Assembly: GCA_905339295.1 (NCBI GenBank)
Contig: CAJPFI010000013.1
Span: 62,001-126,000, forward strand
DNA length: 64,000 nucleotides
Source of the DNA: Burkholderiales bacterium
GTDB taxonomy: Bacteria > Pseudomonadota > Gammaproteobacteria > Burkholderiales > Casimicrobiaceae
Reading direction: 5' to 3'
Positions 21,691-30,045 of this stretch are shown here, in pieces. Within the stretch, counting starts at the first letter, position 1. Every line of letters starts with the position of its first letter. The notes below the pieces were generated by a model, which made no database searches, was not told the DNA's origin, and was given only the letters and a program-made list of their open reading frames with translations. Made by a program: the position numbers and the translations under genes.

Positions 21691-22730
21691 TCCGCGTCGA
21701 CGCGGCGGCGCGCGAGGTCGCCGGGGCGGCGGGCTTCGACGCCGGGCGGCTCGACGCCTTCCTGCGCGAGGCGGTCGCCGGGCTCGGCGGAGCGATGCGC
21801 CTCGCGCGGATCGGCGGCGGGCAGTCGAATCCGACCTTCTTCGTCGACTACGACGACCGCGCGCTGGTGCTGCGCAAGCAGCCGCCGGGCGAACTGCTGC
21901 CCTCGGCGCACGCGGTCGACCGCGAGTACCGCGTGATGCGCGCGCTCGGGCCGACGGACGTCCCGGTGCCGCGCACCGTGCTGTTCCACGTCGGGCGCGA
22001 CGTCGTCGGCACGCCGTTCTACCTGATGGAGAAGCTCGAGGGGCGCGTGTTCGCGGCGCACGCACTGCCGGGGATCGCGCCCGCGGAGCGTGGCGCGATG
22101 TACCGCTCGATGGCCGAGACGCTCGCGACGCTGCATCGCGTCGACCCGGCCGTCGTCGGACTGGCCGACTACGGCAAGCCCGGCAACTACTTCGCGCGGC
22201 AGGCCGCGCGCTGGTCGAGGCAGTGGCAGGCGTCGCGCACGCGCGACAACCCGTGGCTCGACCGGATGATCGCGTGGCTGCCCGCGCACCTCCCCCCGGG
22301 CGAGGAGGTCGCCATCTGCCACGGCGACTACCGGATCGGCAACCTGATGTTCGACGCGCGCGCGCCGCGCGTGATCGCGATCCTCGACTGGGAGCTCTCG
22401 ACGCTCGGCCATCCGCTCGCGGACCTCGGCTTCAACGCGATGGCCTGGCACACGCGCCCCGACGAGTACGGCGGGTTGCGCGGGCTCGACCTCGAGGCGC
22501 TGGGCATCCCGTCGCTCGACGACCATGTCGCGCACTACCTGCGGTCGGCCGGGCGGGCGGACGGCATCGCGCCGTTCCACGTCGCGTTCGCGCTGTTCCG
22601 CTTCGCGGTGATCTTCGAGGGCATCGCCGCGCGCGCCGCGGCAGGCAATGCCGCGGCGGACGACGCCGCGGAGGCGGGCAAGCTCGGGCCCGCGTTCGCG
22701 CGGCGCGCGGTCGAGCTGGTCGGCGCGTAG
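21687..22730 (+). CDS. APH-fold phosphotransferase (LvaA/ACAD10-kinase-like)
   Basis: 347-residue kinase of the aminoglycoside phosphotransferase fold. IGGGQSNPTFFV is the nucleotide loop, HGDYRIGNLMF the catalytic Brenner motif, and ILDWELSTLGHPLADLG the metal-binding segment, the variant found in the kinase domains fused to ACAD10/11 and in LvaA. By analogy it phosphorylates the 4-hydroxyl of a short hydroxyacyl-CoA rather than an antibiotic. ATG 21687 lies in ATGA over the stop of the acyl-CoA dehydrogenase. Last gene of the operon. Confidence 0.9.
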   Translation: MIRVDAAAREVAGAAGFDAGRLDAFLREAVAGLGGAMRLARIGGGQSNPTFFVDYDDRALVLRKQPPGELLPSAHAVDREYRVMRALGPTDVPVPRTVLFHVGRDVVGTPFYLMEKLEGRVFAAHALPGIAPAERGAMYRSMAETLATLHRVDPAVVGLADYGKPGNYFARQAARWSRQWQASRTRDNPWLDRMIAWLPAHLPPGEEVAICHGDYRIGNLMFDARAPRVIAILDWELSTLGHPLADLGFNAMAWHTRPDEYGGLRGLDLEALGIPSLDDHVAHYLRSAGRADGIAPFHVAFALFRFAVIFEGIAARAAAGNAAADDAAEAGKLGPAFARRAVELVGA

Positions 22731-22866
22731 GCGTTCGCGCGCCCGGCCGCCGTCGTTGCCCGGACTGGCTTGACACCGCAGGATCGACGTCCCACATTGT
22801 TCCCGACGGGATCCGGAACGACGCGTGAGCGAGAGCCTTGCCGATGGGGGTGCCGGACAGCGGTTG

Positions 22867-23532
22867 ATGCGCTCGGCGGGCGCCGTCGGGTCCGCGATCG
22901 TGCTCCTGATCCTGGGCTGCGCCGGATTGGGAACGCCGCCCCCCGACGCGCTGTCCCGGAGCAGCCCGCGGCAAGCGGGAACCGAAGCCGTGGCACCCGC
23001 GGTTCCACCGCCGGCACTGCCGGGCGCACCGCCCCCGCGCGTCGAAACCCAGGGCGGACTCGCCGCGGTGCCGCCGTCGTCGACCGGTCCGGCGGTGCCA
23101 CGTCCGGCCGCTTCCGTTCGCCAGGCCGCCCCGCCGGTCGCGAAGGCGCCTTCGAAGTCCGCCGCGCCTCCCGCTTCGGCTGCGCAGCCTTCGGGCAAGG
23201 GCGTCATTCCGCCGGAGATCGCCAAGCCGAAGGCGCCGCCGCTGGACCTCGCCTCTCTCGAACAGCGGCTCGAGGAAACCAGGGCCATCGGCGTTCTCAC
23301 CAAGATCACGCTCAAGAACCAGGTCGATGACCTGCTGGATCGGTTCCGGGCGTTCTACCAGGGGAAGCTCGAGACCGACCTGGCCGATCTCCGGCGATCG
23401 TATGACCTTCTGGTCCTCAAGGTGCTCTCGCTGCTTCAGGACGGCGACCAGGCGCTGGCCACGGCGATCGTGGCGTCGCGCGAGGCGATCTGGGGCATTC
23501 TCTCCGATCCGGCGAAGTTCGCGACGATCTGA
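22867..23532 (+). CDS. Putative lipoprotein, unknown function
   Basis: 221 residues from ATG 22867, the start that gives a clean lipoprotein signal (MRSAGAVGSAIVLLILGC with lipobox LILGC). GTG 22825 would add 14 residues. After the lipobox cysteine comes a 95-residue Pro/Ala/Ser-rich linker, then a helical C-terminal domain (LASLEQRLEETRAIGVLTKI, LLDRFRAFYQGKLETDL, LRRSYDLLVLKVLSLLQDGD). That layout suggests an envelope-anchored protein with a coiled C-terminal domain. It is followed after 18 bases by a small secreted protein, likely in the same operon. No family recognised; base composition is somewhat lower in GC than neighbours. Confidence 0.72.
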   Translation: MRSAGAVGSAIVLLILGCAGLGTPPPDALSRSSPRQAGTEAVAPAVPPPALPGAPPPRVETQGGLAAVPPSSTGPAVPRPAASVRQAAPPVAKAPSKSAAPPASAAQPSGKGVIPPEIAKPKAPPLDLASLEQRLEETRAIGVLTKITLKNQVDDLLDRFRAFYQGKLETDLADLRRSYDLLVLKVLSLLQDGDQALATAIVASREAIWGILSDPAKFATI

Positions 23533-23550
23533 ATCGACGCGGAGGATTCC

Positions 23551-23805
23551 ATGAAGACACCTGCGAGCGCTTCGGCGATCGCGATGCTGACCGCCGCATG
23601 CCTCGCGGCCCCTTCGCTCGCGGCCGACGACGAAGCGACAAGACGGGACTTGTTCGCCGTGATCACGTTGCACGGCTTGCCGTGCGGTGAAGTCGTCGGC
23701 GTCGCGACGCGGGGCGAGAACGACCACCTCGCAACCTGCAAGGACGGGAACCGCTACCGCGTCTTCCTCAACGCGGAGGGACGCGTGGTCGTCGAGCGGC
23801 AATGA
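23551..23805 (+). CDS. Small secreted hypothetical protein
   Basis: 84-residue protein with a signal peptide (AIAMLTAACLAAPSLAADDE, likely cut after SLA). The mature 60 residues contain two cysteines (LPCGEVVG and ATCKDGNRYRVF) that could form a disulfide and read as a compact beta-rich domain. ATG 23551 follows GGAGGATTCC. No function known. It follows the lipoprotein by 18 bases and both may act in the envelope. Confidence 0.72.
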   Translation: MKTPASASAIAMLTAACLAAPSLAADDEATRRDLFAVITLHGLPCGEVVGVATRGENDHLATCKDGNRYRVFLNAEGRVVVERQ

Positions 23806-23914
23806 GGGCGGCATGACCACACTCTCGTGCCGCGGGACGGCGGGGCGTAGCACGGCAGCTCGCGCCGGACAACCTGCGCGAGCGAACGACGGGGCGCCGC
23901 GGGCGCCCCTGACT

Positions 23915-24390
23915 CGGGGGCAAACGCTCGCATTCCCGCTTGGCGACCGCGCAGCGCTCGCATGCATGCGCTTCCAGGCGCGTGCGATCGGCTACGGCAA
24001 TGTGACCACGGCCGCAGCGGGTCGGGCCCGCCTCCCGCAGCCTTCCGGCGGCCTCCGTGACGCCGTCGCGGCGCCCCCCCGGTTTCTCGGCAATGCAATC
24101 GTGCTTCATCGCCAGTTCGTTCGAGGACAACCGGTCGAGGCAGGACAGGATCCACCAGGCCCGATGCGGTTCGAGCAAGTGGTGCCCGTTGCGCACCGCG
24201 ACCTGCCCGACTTGCGTGAGCAGCGCCTGAGCATGGCGCCGCAACAGGTGAGGCAGCGGGCCGTCGTGCGCGAATTCGCGCTTCAGCATGCCCGCGCGCA
24301 TCAGGTAATCATGGCCGGCGCGCAATACCACTGCCTGGCCAGGCGCGCTTCCGCCACCCGGAAACGATGCGACGCCGATCAGGTCGCCGT
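23915..24390 (-). pseudogene. Degraded Crp/Fnr-family regulator
   Basis: The minus strand encodes the C-terminal two-thirds of a Crp/Fnr regulator of a common betaproteobacterial type: GQAVVLRAGHDYLMRAGMLK, REFAHDGPLPHLLRRHAQAL, LDRLSSNELAMKHDCIAEK, GRRDGVTEAAGRLREAG and DRTRLEAHACERCAVAKRE align in order with the family. The N-terminal cyclic-nucleotide-like part (about 80-90 residues) is gone and the helix-turn-helix carries a disruptive change (KPGGRR where NMLGVRR is usual). Hence a decaying gene, not a functional regulator, even though the frame has no stop in this stretch. The intact Crp/Fnr at 53589 is a different subfamily. Confidence 0.75.
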
Positions 24391-24601
24391 GGGGGTGTTT
24401 TTCCGCGTTGCGCGGGTGGCGCGGACCCGCCGACGTGCGCGCCGGTTGCGCATGACGGCCGCAGGCGCGAGCCGGCCCGTCGTGGCGCACCGACGACGGG
24501 CGGTCGCGGTCGACTACCAGGCGACGCGCCGATCGAACTCGTAGTCCGGTGCCGGCTGGGCCTGAGGAGCGATTTCGCGCTGCCCTGCGGGCGGCAATGG
24601 G
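24391..24601. other. Spacer with decayed regulator 5' region
   Basis: Presumed former 5' part of the Crp/Fnr pseudogene. The minus strand ends another frame in PDYEFDRRVAW, which resembles a protein C-terminus but has no body attached. No intact gene. Confidence 0.4.
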
Positions 24602-25660
24602 CTAGTCGGCGCCGGGAAGGGAGAGCTTGTAGCCTTTTTCGCGAAACAGACGCAAGCACGAGGCAACGACAGCAGGATCGAACAGTACGCCGGCATGGGT
24701 TTCGATCTCGGCGAGCGCCTTCTCGATGCCGAGCGCCGGCCGATACGGGCGGTGCGACGCCATCGCTTCCACGACATCGGCGACCGCGAGAACCCTGGCC
24801 TCCATGCAGATCGCGTCTCCGCGCAGGCCGTCGGGATAACCGCTTCCGTCCAGCCGCTCGTGGTGCTGCAGCACGGCATTCGCGACCGGCCAGGGGAAAT
24901 GAACTCCGCGCAGCACGTCGTAGCCCTTCCGTGGATGTTCCTGCACGAGGAGAATCTGGATGGGACTCAATCGTCCCGGATAGTTCAGGATTTCCGACGG
25001 CACACCCACCTTGCCGATGTCGTGCAGCACGCCCGCGATACGCAATCCCTTCGCGATGTTGTCGCCCATGCCGAGATCGAGCGCGATGGCGGCGGCGAGC
25101 GACGCCACGCGGCTTTCGTGGCCGTGCGTGTAGGGATCGCGCAGCTCGACCATCATCGAGATCGACGTCACCGTTTCCATGAGCGCCTGTTCGAGCTGCT
25201 GCGCATACTGCCGCGACTGCGCTTCGCCCTTTCTCAGCGCCTCTTCGAAGCGCTGCCGCTCGCTGACGTCGCGAAACGCCGCCAGCAGCAGGCGCTGCCC
25301 GTTCCAGACGACCGTCGTGGCGCTCACTTCGATAAGCAGCGCATCGCCGTTCTTGTGGCGATGCCTGCGGACCTCGCGAGTGGTCTTCCCGTCGCGTTCG
25401 GCGGTACGGATATGGTTGATCGTCTTCTCGGGTTCGAGGCTCAACCCGGTCACGGGCATTGCACGGAACTCGGCGATGCTGTAGCCATACAGGGTGATCG
25501 CCGCCGGATTCGCGAACAGGACGTGCATCGTCGTCGCGTCGCAGATCAAAATGGCATCGGAAACAGAGTCGAACAGCGGGAGCGCCAGTTCGCCCAGGGA
25601 CAGTTCCGCGTCAACGCCGGTGCATGCCTCGGCGGTCGGGGGCGTCGCGTGCATCAACAT
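24602..25660 (-). CDS. PAS-HD-GYP cyclic-di-GMP phosphodiesterase
   Basis: 352 residues. An N-terminal PAS domain (residues about 25-140; SVSDAILICDATTMHVLFAN) is followed by a short coiled region and an HD-GYP domain. The catalytic pairs are intact: VLHDIGKVGVPSEIL with His213/Asp214, HHERLDGSGYPDGL with His266-His267 and GYP at 274-276. HD-GYP enzymes hydrolyse c-di-GMP to GMP or pGpG. No membrane helix, so it is cytosolic and the PAS domain likely senses redox or a ligand. It lies 208 bases downstream of, and on the same strand as, a diguanylate cyclase, giving an opposing enzyme pair. A second start codon at 25654 is equally possible. Confidence 0.93.
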   Translation of the reverse strand: MLMHATPPTAEACTGVDAELSLGELALPLFDSVSDAILICDATTMHVLFANPAAITLYGYSIAEFRAMPVTGLSLEPEKTINHIRTAERDGKTTREVRRHRHKNGDALLIEVSATTVVWNGQRLLLAAFRDVSERQRFEEALRKGEAQSRQYAQQLEQALMETVTSISMMVELRDPYTHGHESRVASLAAAIALDLGMGDNIAKGLRIAGVLHDIGKVGVPSEILNYPGRLSPIQILLVQEHPRKGYDVLRGVHFPWPVANAVLQHHERLDGSGYPDGLRGDAICMEARVLAVADVVEAMASHRPYRPALGIEKALAEIETHAGVLFDPAVVASCLRLFREKGYKLSLPGAD

Positions 25661-25868
25661 GATCGAAGCGTACCTGCAGGCTGTACGCCGCCCGCCTCAA
25701 CGGCAGTCGAACCCCACGGGCCGTCGCGCGCCGGCAGCGGTCCCGACGGCGCCGATGCGCGAGGCCCGGCGCGCCGCGCCCGGGCCATGGTGCCACGGCG
25801 GTCGCGCATCGCCGTCGCGGGGCCGTGGCAGCGAATGCGGGCACCCGCGCACGTGGTGGCCAGGGTGT

Positions 25869-28800
25869 TCAACACCGGGTAACGGCGGGTTCGAGTGCCG
25901 CGACGACGACGCGGTCGCGGCCAAGCTCCTTGGCCCGGTAGAGCGCGACGTCCGCGGCGCGCAGGATCGCCTCGGGATCGGCGCCATGCTCCGGCAGCAT
26001 CGCGATTCCGATGGACACGGTGACCGTGCCCAGCCGCTGGCCTTCCCACTCCAGGCGCAGGTTCCTCACCGCGACGCGAATGTCTTCGGCGCGTCGCGTC
26101 GCGACGTCGCACGCGGTGTCGGGCATCAGCAGCACGAATTCCTCTCCGCCGTAGCGGCATGCGGTGTCCGATTGGCGGGCGGCGTGGCGCAGCACTTCGC
26201 CGAGTTCGTGCAGCACGTAATCCCCCGCGGCGTGCCCGAAGTCGTCGTTGAAACGCTTGAAGTGGTCGATGTCGAGCATGATGACCGCAACGGGACTGCG
26301 CGTGCGGCGGGCGCGGGCGACTTCCTGCTCGAGCCGTGCATTGAGGTAGTGCCGGTTGTAGAGACCGGTCAGCTTGTCGTGGGTCGCCCGCTCGCGCAGC
26401 ACTTCGCGCACCGTCAGGTTGGCGAAGGCGAGCGAGACGTGTTCGGCGACGGACTTGAGTGCCGGCCATGACGACGCCGCGTCGCATCCGGCTTCGTCCG
26501 GGTGCGGGTATTGCACGTGCAGCAGACCGAGCAGTTCGCCCTGCGACGAAAGCGGCAGGCAGGCGTAGGACGGCGGGGTCTCCGCGAAGTGCCGGCAGTT
26601 GAGTTGCTTGGCCGAGTCGGCGACACAACGAGGGTGGCCGCGGCGGATCGCCACGCAATCGCTCGCGGCCAGTGCGTCGACGAACGCTTCCGGCGGCCCC
26701 CAGCCGCCGCAGCGGACGCCGCCCCGGGATCCCGACTCCATCCGATACAAGGTTCCGACGCTGCGCGGAACGAGCCGAGGCAGGAATTTCGCGATCGTCT
26801 CGTAGGCGTCGTCCAGCCCGACGCACGCCTGCAGCGACTCGCCGAACTCCGCCAGCAGTTCGGCGAGCCTGGTGCGGCGATCGAGTTCGGTCACCGTCCG
26901 CTCGAGTCGATCCTTGGTGGCGCGCATCTCGGTCACGTCGAAGGCGACGCCGACCAGGCCTTCGATCGCGCCATCCTCGGCGGCGTAGCTGGCCTTGTGC
27001 AGCACCACATGCCGCAGCTCGCCCTTCGCGTTCATCAGTTCGGTGTCGATGCTCTCGGTTCCGACGCCGGTGAGCAGGCGGCCGTCCTGCGCGCGGATGG
27101 CGTCGACGTGGTCGCCGGGCAGGATTTCGCCGATGGTGCGGCCAAGTATCGTGTCGCGACTCTTGCCGAGGAACCGGCACCAGGCATCGTTGCACGCCTG
27201 GAAGCGCCCGGCCGGGTTCTTCTGGAATACCGGAATGGGGATGCTGTCCATCATCGTCTGGATGAATCGGAGGTGCGCGCGCTCGCGCTCGCGCGCGCGC
27301 CATTCGTCGGTGATGTCCCGTACGGTGCCGACAATTCGCGTGCGGGCACCGTCGTCGGCGTCTTCGAGCTGCGCGATGGTCGTGACGATGCGCTCGCTGC
27401 CGTCCGGCCGCACGATTCGGCATTGCAGCGTCACCGGACCGCAATCCTCGAGCACGCGGGCGACGGCCGCGCGTGCCGCGGGGATCTCGTCGCGATGGAC
27501 GACGGTGCCGAAGAAGAAGTCCGGGCCGGGCTCCGGCGGGTCGCCAACCTCCCGTCCGAGGATCCGGTACAGCTGATCGGACCAGCGCTGGCGGCGATCG
27601 CGCGTATCCCATTCATAGCCGCCGATGTTGGCCATTACCTGCGTTTCGGCAAGCCGCACCCGTTGAATCTCCAGGGTCCTGAGGGTGCGCTGCAGCGATA
27701 CGCTGCGGACCTCGGCGGCGGCAAGCGCACGAAGCAGGCCGAAGAAGAGCAACGTCAGCAGCAGCACCGCGGCGGCGGCGGCGTAGGGCGCCCAGCGCGG
27801 GGCACGGAGCGCCGGATCCGCGAGCGGCGTTGCCGTGAGCGTCCACGTCCTGTCGCCTACGATGAAGTCCTGACTCGCGGCGTATTGCGCGAACGCCACC
27901 GGCGTCGATGGCCCGTCCACGGCGCTGTCGAAGAGCATCTGCGATTCGGTCACACCGTCGCCGGCTGCCGGCGCCGCGGTCGAGTCCTCGAGGCGAATCC
28001 GAAGATGCTGGCGTGCTTCCGTGCTCAACGCGGCGGCGAAGAAGTCCGGGAGATGGACGGTCGTGCCGCCGACACCGGTGAACGCCCGGCGCCGGGCATC
28101 GATCGTGTCGGGGACGCCCCCGCCTTCGTAGTTCGCGATCCGCAACAGCACGCTCGTCGCGCGCGTGCCGCGGTCGCGCATGAGCGTCAGGCCGGAGGTG
28201 GTCGTCGTTGTGCCGCGGTCGCGCGCATTGCGCACCGCGGCTCCCCGCACCGGGTCTCCGAGGAGGTCGAGACCGAGTGCGGGCGCATTCGGCCGCAACG
28301 GTTCGATGTACGTCAGCGCGACGTACTCCGCACGCGATCCCGCCTGCGAGATGGCGAATGGCGGCAGCCCGGACAATTGCCGGCCTCCCTCGGCGTTCTG
28401 CCGGTGAACGAAGGCGGCGGCCTGTTCGCCGCTGACGCGAAACGCGTACGAGACGTTGGTGATGCCGGGATATCTCTCGTCGATGGCGAGGCCCTGCGCG
28501 AACCGTCTGAACCCGTCGCGGTCGACATACCCCGAGGCGTCGAACAACGCCCGCACGGCGTACGAGACCTCCTCATAGGCTCGGAAGCGCTTCTTGACGG
28601 TCTCGGCGACCTCGCGCGCGCTTTCGGTGAAATGGACGCGGGCCTCGCGTTCCACCTCGCCTTGCGTCCATAAGCCGGCCAGCACCGCCAGGACGACGCC
28701 GCAGGCCAGCGCAAGCCACGAAAGCCATGGAAAGCGCATCGGTGTGCGACGCAGCACGGCGTATAGTGACGAGTTCCTGGACTCGGCGCCGGCGGTGATG

Positions 28801-28871
28801 CTTGCGCCCGTTCCCGGCGCGGAGGGCGCTCTGGCGCCTGCGCGCGGGGTGCTCGGGACGGCTGTTTGCAT
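25869..28871 (-). CDS. CHASE-PAS-PAS-GAF-GGDEF diguanylate cyclase
   Basis: 1000-residue sensor cyclase that makes c-di-GMP. Order seen: first membrane helix at residues 48-67, periplasmic CHASE domain to about 310, second helix (WAPYAAAAAVLLLTLLFFGL), two PAS domains, a GAF domain (about 660-830), and a C-terminal GGDEF. The active site RYGGEEF is intact near residue 907 and an RQSD inhibitory I-site precedes it, so product inhibition is expected. ATG 28871 is chosen because CGGAG sits nine bases upstream; ATG 28739 lacks one. The long ligand-binding half suggests an extracellular signal sets c-di-GMP levels. HD-GYP neighbour at 24602. Confidence 0.93.
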   Translation of the reverse strand: MQTAVPSTPRAGARAPSAPGTGASITAGAESRNSSLYAVLRRTPMRFPWLSWLALACGVVLAVLAGLWTQGEVEREARVHFTESAREVAETVKKRFRAYEEVSYAVRALFDASGYVDRDGFRRFAQGLAIDERYPGITNVSYAFRVSGEQAAAFVHRQNAEGGRQLSGLPPFAISQAGSRAEYVALTYIEPLRPNAPALGLDLLGDPVRGAAVRNARDRGTTTTTSGLTLMRDRGTRATSVLLRIANYEGGGVPDTIDARRRAFTGVGGTTVHLPDFFAAALSTEARQHLRIRLEDSTAAPAAGDGVTESQMLFDSAVDGPSTPVAFAQYAASQDFIVGDRTWTLTATPLADPALRAPRWAPYAAAAAVLLLTLLFFGLLRALAAAEVRSVSLQRTLRTLEIQRVRLAETQVMANIGGYEWDTRDRRQRWSDQLYRILGREVGDPPEPGPDFFFGTVVHRDEIPAARAAVARVLEDCGPVTLQCRIVRPDGSERIVTTIAQLEDADDGARTRIVGTVRDITDEWRARERERAHLRFIQTMMDSIPIPVFQKNPAGRFQACNDAWCRFLGKSRDTILGRTIGEILPGDHVDAIRAQDGRLLTGVGTESIDTELMNAKGELRHVVLHKASYAAEDGAIEGLVGVAFDVTEMRATKDRLERTVTELDRRTRLAELLAEFGESLQACVGLDDAYETIAKFLPRLVPRSVGTLYRMESGSRGGVRCGGWGPPEAFVDALAASDCVAIRRGHPRCVADSAKQLNCRHFAETPPSYACLPLSSQGELLGLLHVQYPHPDEAGCDAASSWPALKSVAEHVSLAFANLTVREVLRERATHDKLTGLYNRHYLNARLEQEVARARRTRSPVAVIMLDIDHFKRFNDDFGHAAGDYVLHELGEVLRHAARQSDTACRYGGEEFVLLMPDTACDVATRRAEDIRVAVRNLRLEWEGQRLGTVTVSIGIAMLPEHGADPEAILRAADVALYRAKELGRDRVVVAALEPAVTRC

Positions 28872-29301
28872 GCGTGCTCCGGGGTGGTTCCCCGTCCGCA
28901 CGCACTTCGCATGCCATCGGAGGGCAGGCGCCCGGGCGCCGCGGGTCGGGGGCGCCAGGCAAGGTGTGTTCCCCGTGCCCCGCGGACAACGGCGATTGTC
29001 GACGTTCCGGTCCGGTCCCGCGCCGTTCCGGCGACCAGGCAGTGATACGGATGGCGTCGTTTCGTGGTTCCGCGCTAGCGTCTCCTCCTGTCGCTCCTGC
29101 GCATCGTCTTCCCGTTCCTGAAAGGTGGAGCGTGAAGTCTCCGGGCATGCCGAAGATCGAAATCGAACGCGTGCCGCTGCCGGAAGCGCCTCCTCGCGGG
29201 TTCCCCGCCCGCGGCCGCGACGGGTGACTGGATCAGTCGTCGCGCCGTCCGCAGGGACGAATTGCTGCCTGCGGACAGGAAGCCGGGAGAGCGCGTCGCG
29301 T
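28872..29301. other. Spacer with short coding-like stretches
   Basis: About 430 bases upstream of the cyclase. A 31-codon frame at 29136-29231 (GTG after GGTGGAGC; MPKIEIERVPLPEAPPRG) and a following stretch in another frame (WISRRAVRRDELLPADRK) look weakly coding, perhaps a decayed gene, but I recognise no family. Otherwise nothing seen. Confidence 0.3.
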
Positions 29302-29580
29302 TCAGGCGGCTCGCGACCGACGCGCAGGCGGCGGTTGCAGCAGCGCGGGGACCTCGCGATCGACGTCGCGCGTTTCTGTGGCGTTGTCGTCCGGATCGCC
29401 GGCGTCGCACGCCGCCCCGATTCGCAACGACGTCGGGCGACGGCCCGCACGGCTGCGTGGCATCGGCGCGCCGGGTAACGGAGGCATCGCGCCGTCCCTG
29501 GTCACGACGAGGGCGTCGTCGTCCGGATCGGTGAGGCCGGCGACGCGCAGGCGCGCGTCGCGGCGGTCCGCGGCCATCAT
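29302..29580 (-). CDS. Small coupled ORF, unknown
   Basis: 92-codon frame beginning MMAADRRDARLRVAGL. Its ATG overlaps the stop of the upstream 29577-29927 gene as ATGA, and the first 35 codons show the genome's strong G/C third-position bias. The remainder (RRPTSLRIGAACDAGDPDDN and after) is less convincing. No known domain. Could be a real small protein translated by coupling, or chance. Confidence 0.35.
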   Translation of the reverse strand: MMAADRRDARLRVAGLTDPDDDALVVTRDGAMPPLPGAPMPRSRAGRRPTSLRIGAACDAGDPDDNATETRDVDREVPALLQPPPARRSRAA

Positions 29581-29927
29581 GAGCGGGCGTCGGCGGGCGC
29601 CGACGGTCCGTGCGACGGCGAGGCGACCTGGCGCGACATGCCCGTCGCCTCGATCTCCGGCCAGCCGGCGTCGCGCCACTCGCCCTGCATGCGCTCGACG
29701 CTGCTGGCGCCGGTGGCATCCAGCACGTGGATCGCGTCGTCGTCGCGCGCCGAGTCGCCCACGCGCACCGCGACGGTCACGCGCACCGGGCGGCGCAGCG
29801 AGCGCCCGCGTTGGAGATCGACGTACACGCGGATCGACGATCGAGGAAATCCGCAGGCTTCCAGGCGCTCGCGCGCGCTCTCGGCGGCGTCGAAGCCGTC
29901 GAAACGTCCGGCGATAATCGTGTCCAT
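29577..29927 (-). CDS. YflT-like stress protein domain
   Basis: 116-residue cytosolic protein. The opening TIIAGRFDGFDAAESARERLEACGF matches the general stress protein 17M/YflT-type domain, a small alpha/beta module often found in stress-induced proteins. Beta-strand VRVYVDLQRGRSLRRPVRVTVAVRV follows; the C-terminal 30 residues are polar and probably disordered. Function not established. Stands divergent from ggt with about 120 bases between start codons, space for two promoters. Confidence 0.7.
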   Translation of the reverse strand: MDTIIAGRFDGFDAAESARERLEACGFPRSSIRVYVDLQRGRSLRRPVRVTVAVRVGDSARDDDAIHVLDATGASSVERMQGEWRDAGWPEIEATGMSRQVASPSHGPSAPADARS

Positions 29928-30045
29928 GCCCGCCTCCGTTGGCGTCGGTGCCGCAAGGATGGACCGGCGAGCGGGATCGACCTATCGGCGGATCGCGCGC
30001 GGCGATGTCGGAACCGGCCTACACGGTGCGGCGTAGAATCGGCCC

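Noticed and set aside
21687-22730. Aminoglycoside resistance kinase
   Set aside because: The DWELSTLGHPLAD variant and the acyl-CoA dehydrogenase neighbour fit acyl-CoA metabolism rather than antibiotic modification.
25869-29450. Extension of the cyclase frame upstream to 29450
   Set aside because: The added 193 residues have no protein-like character; the CGGAG ribosome site and membrane helix favour 28871.
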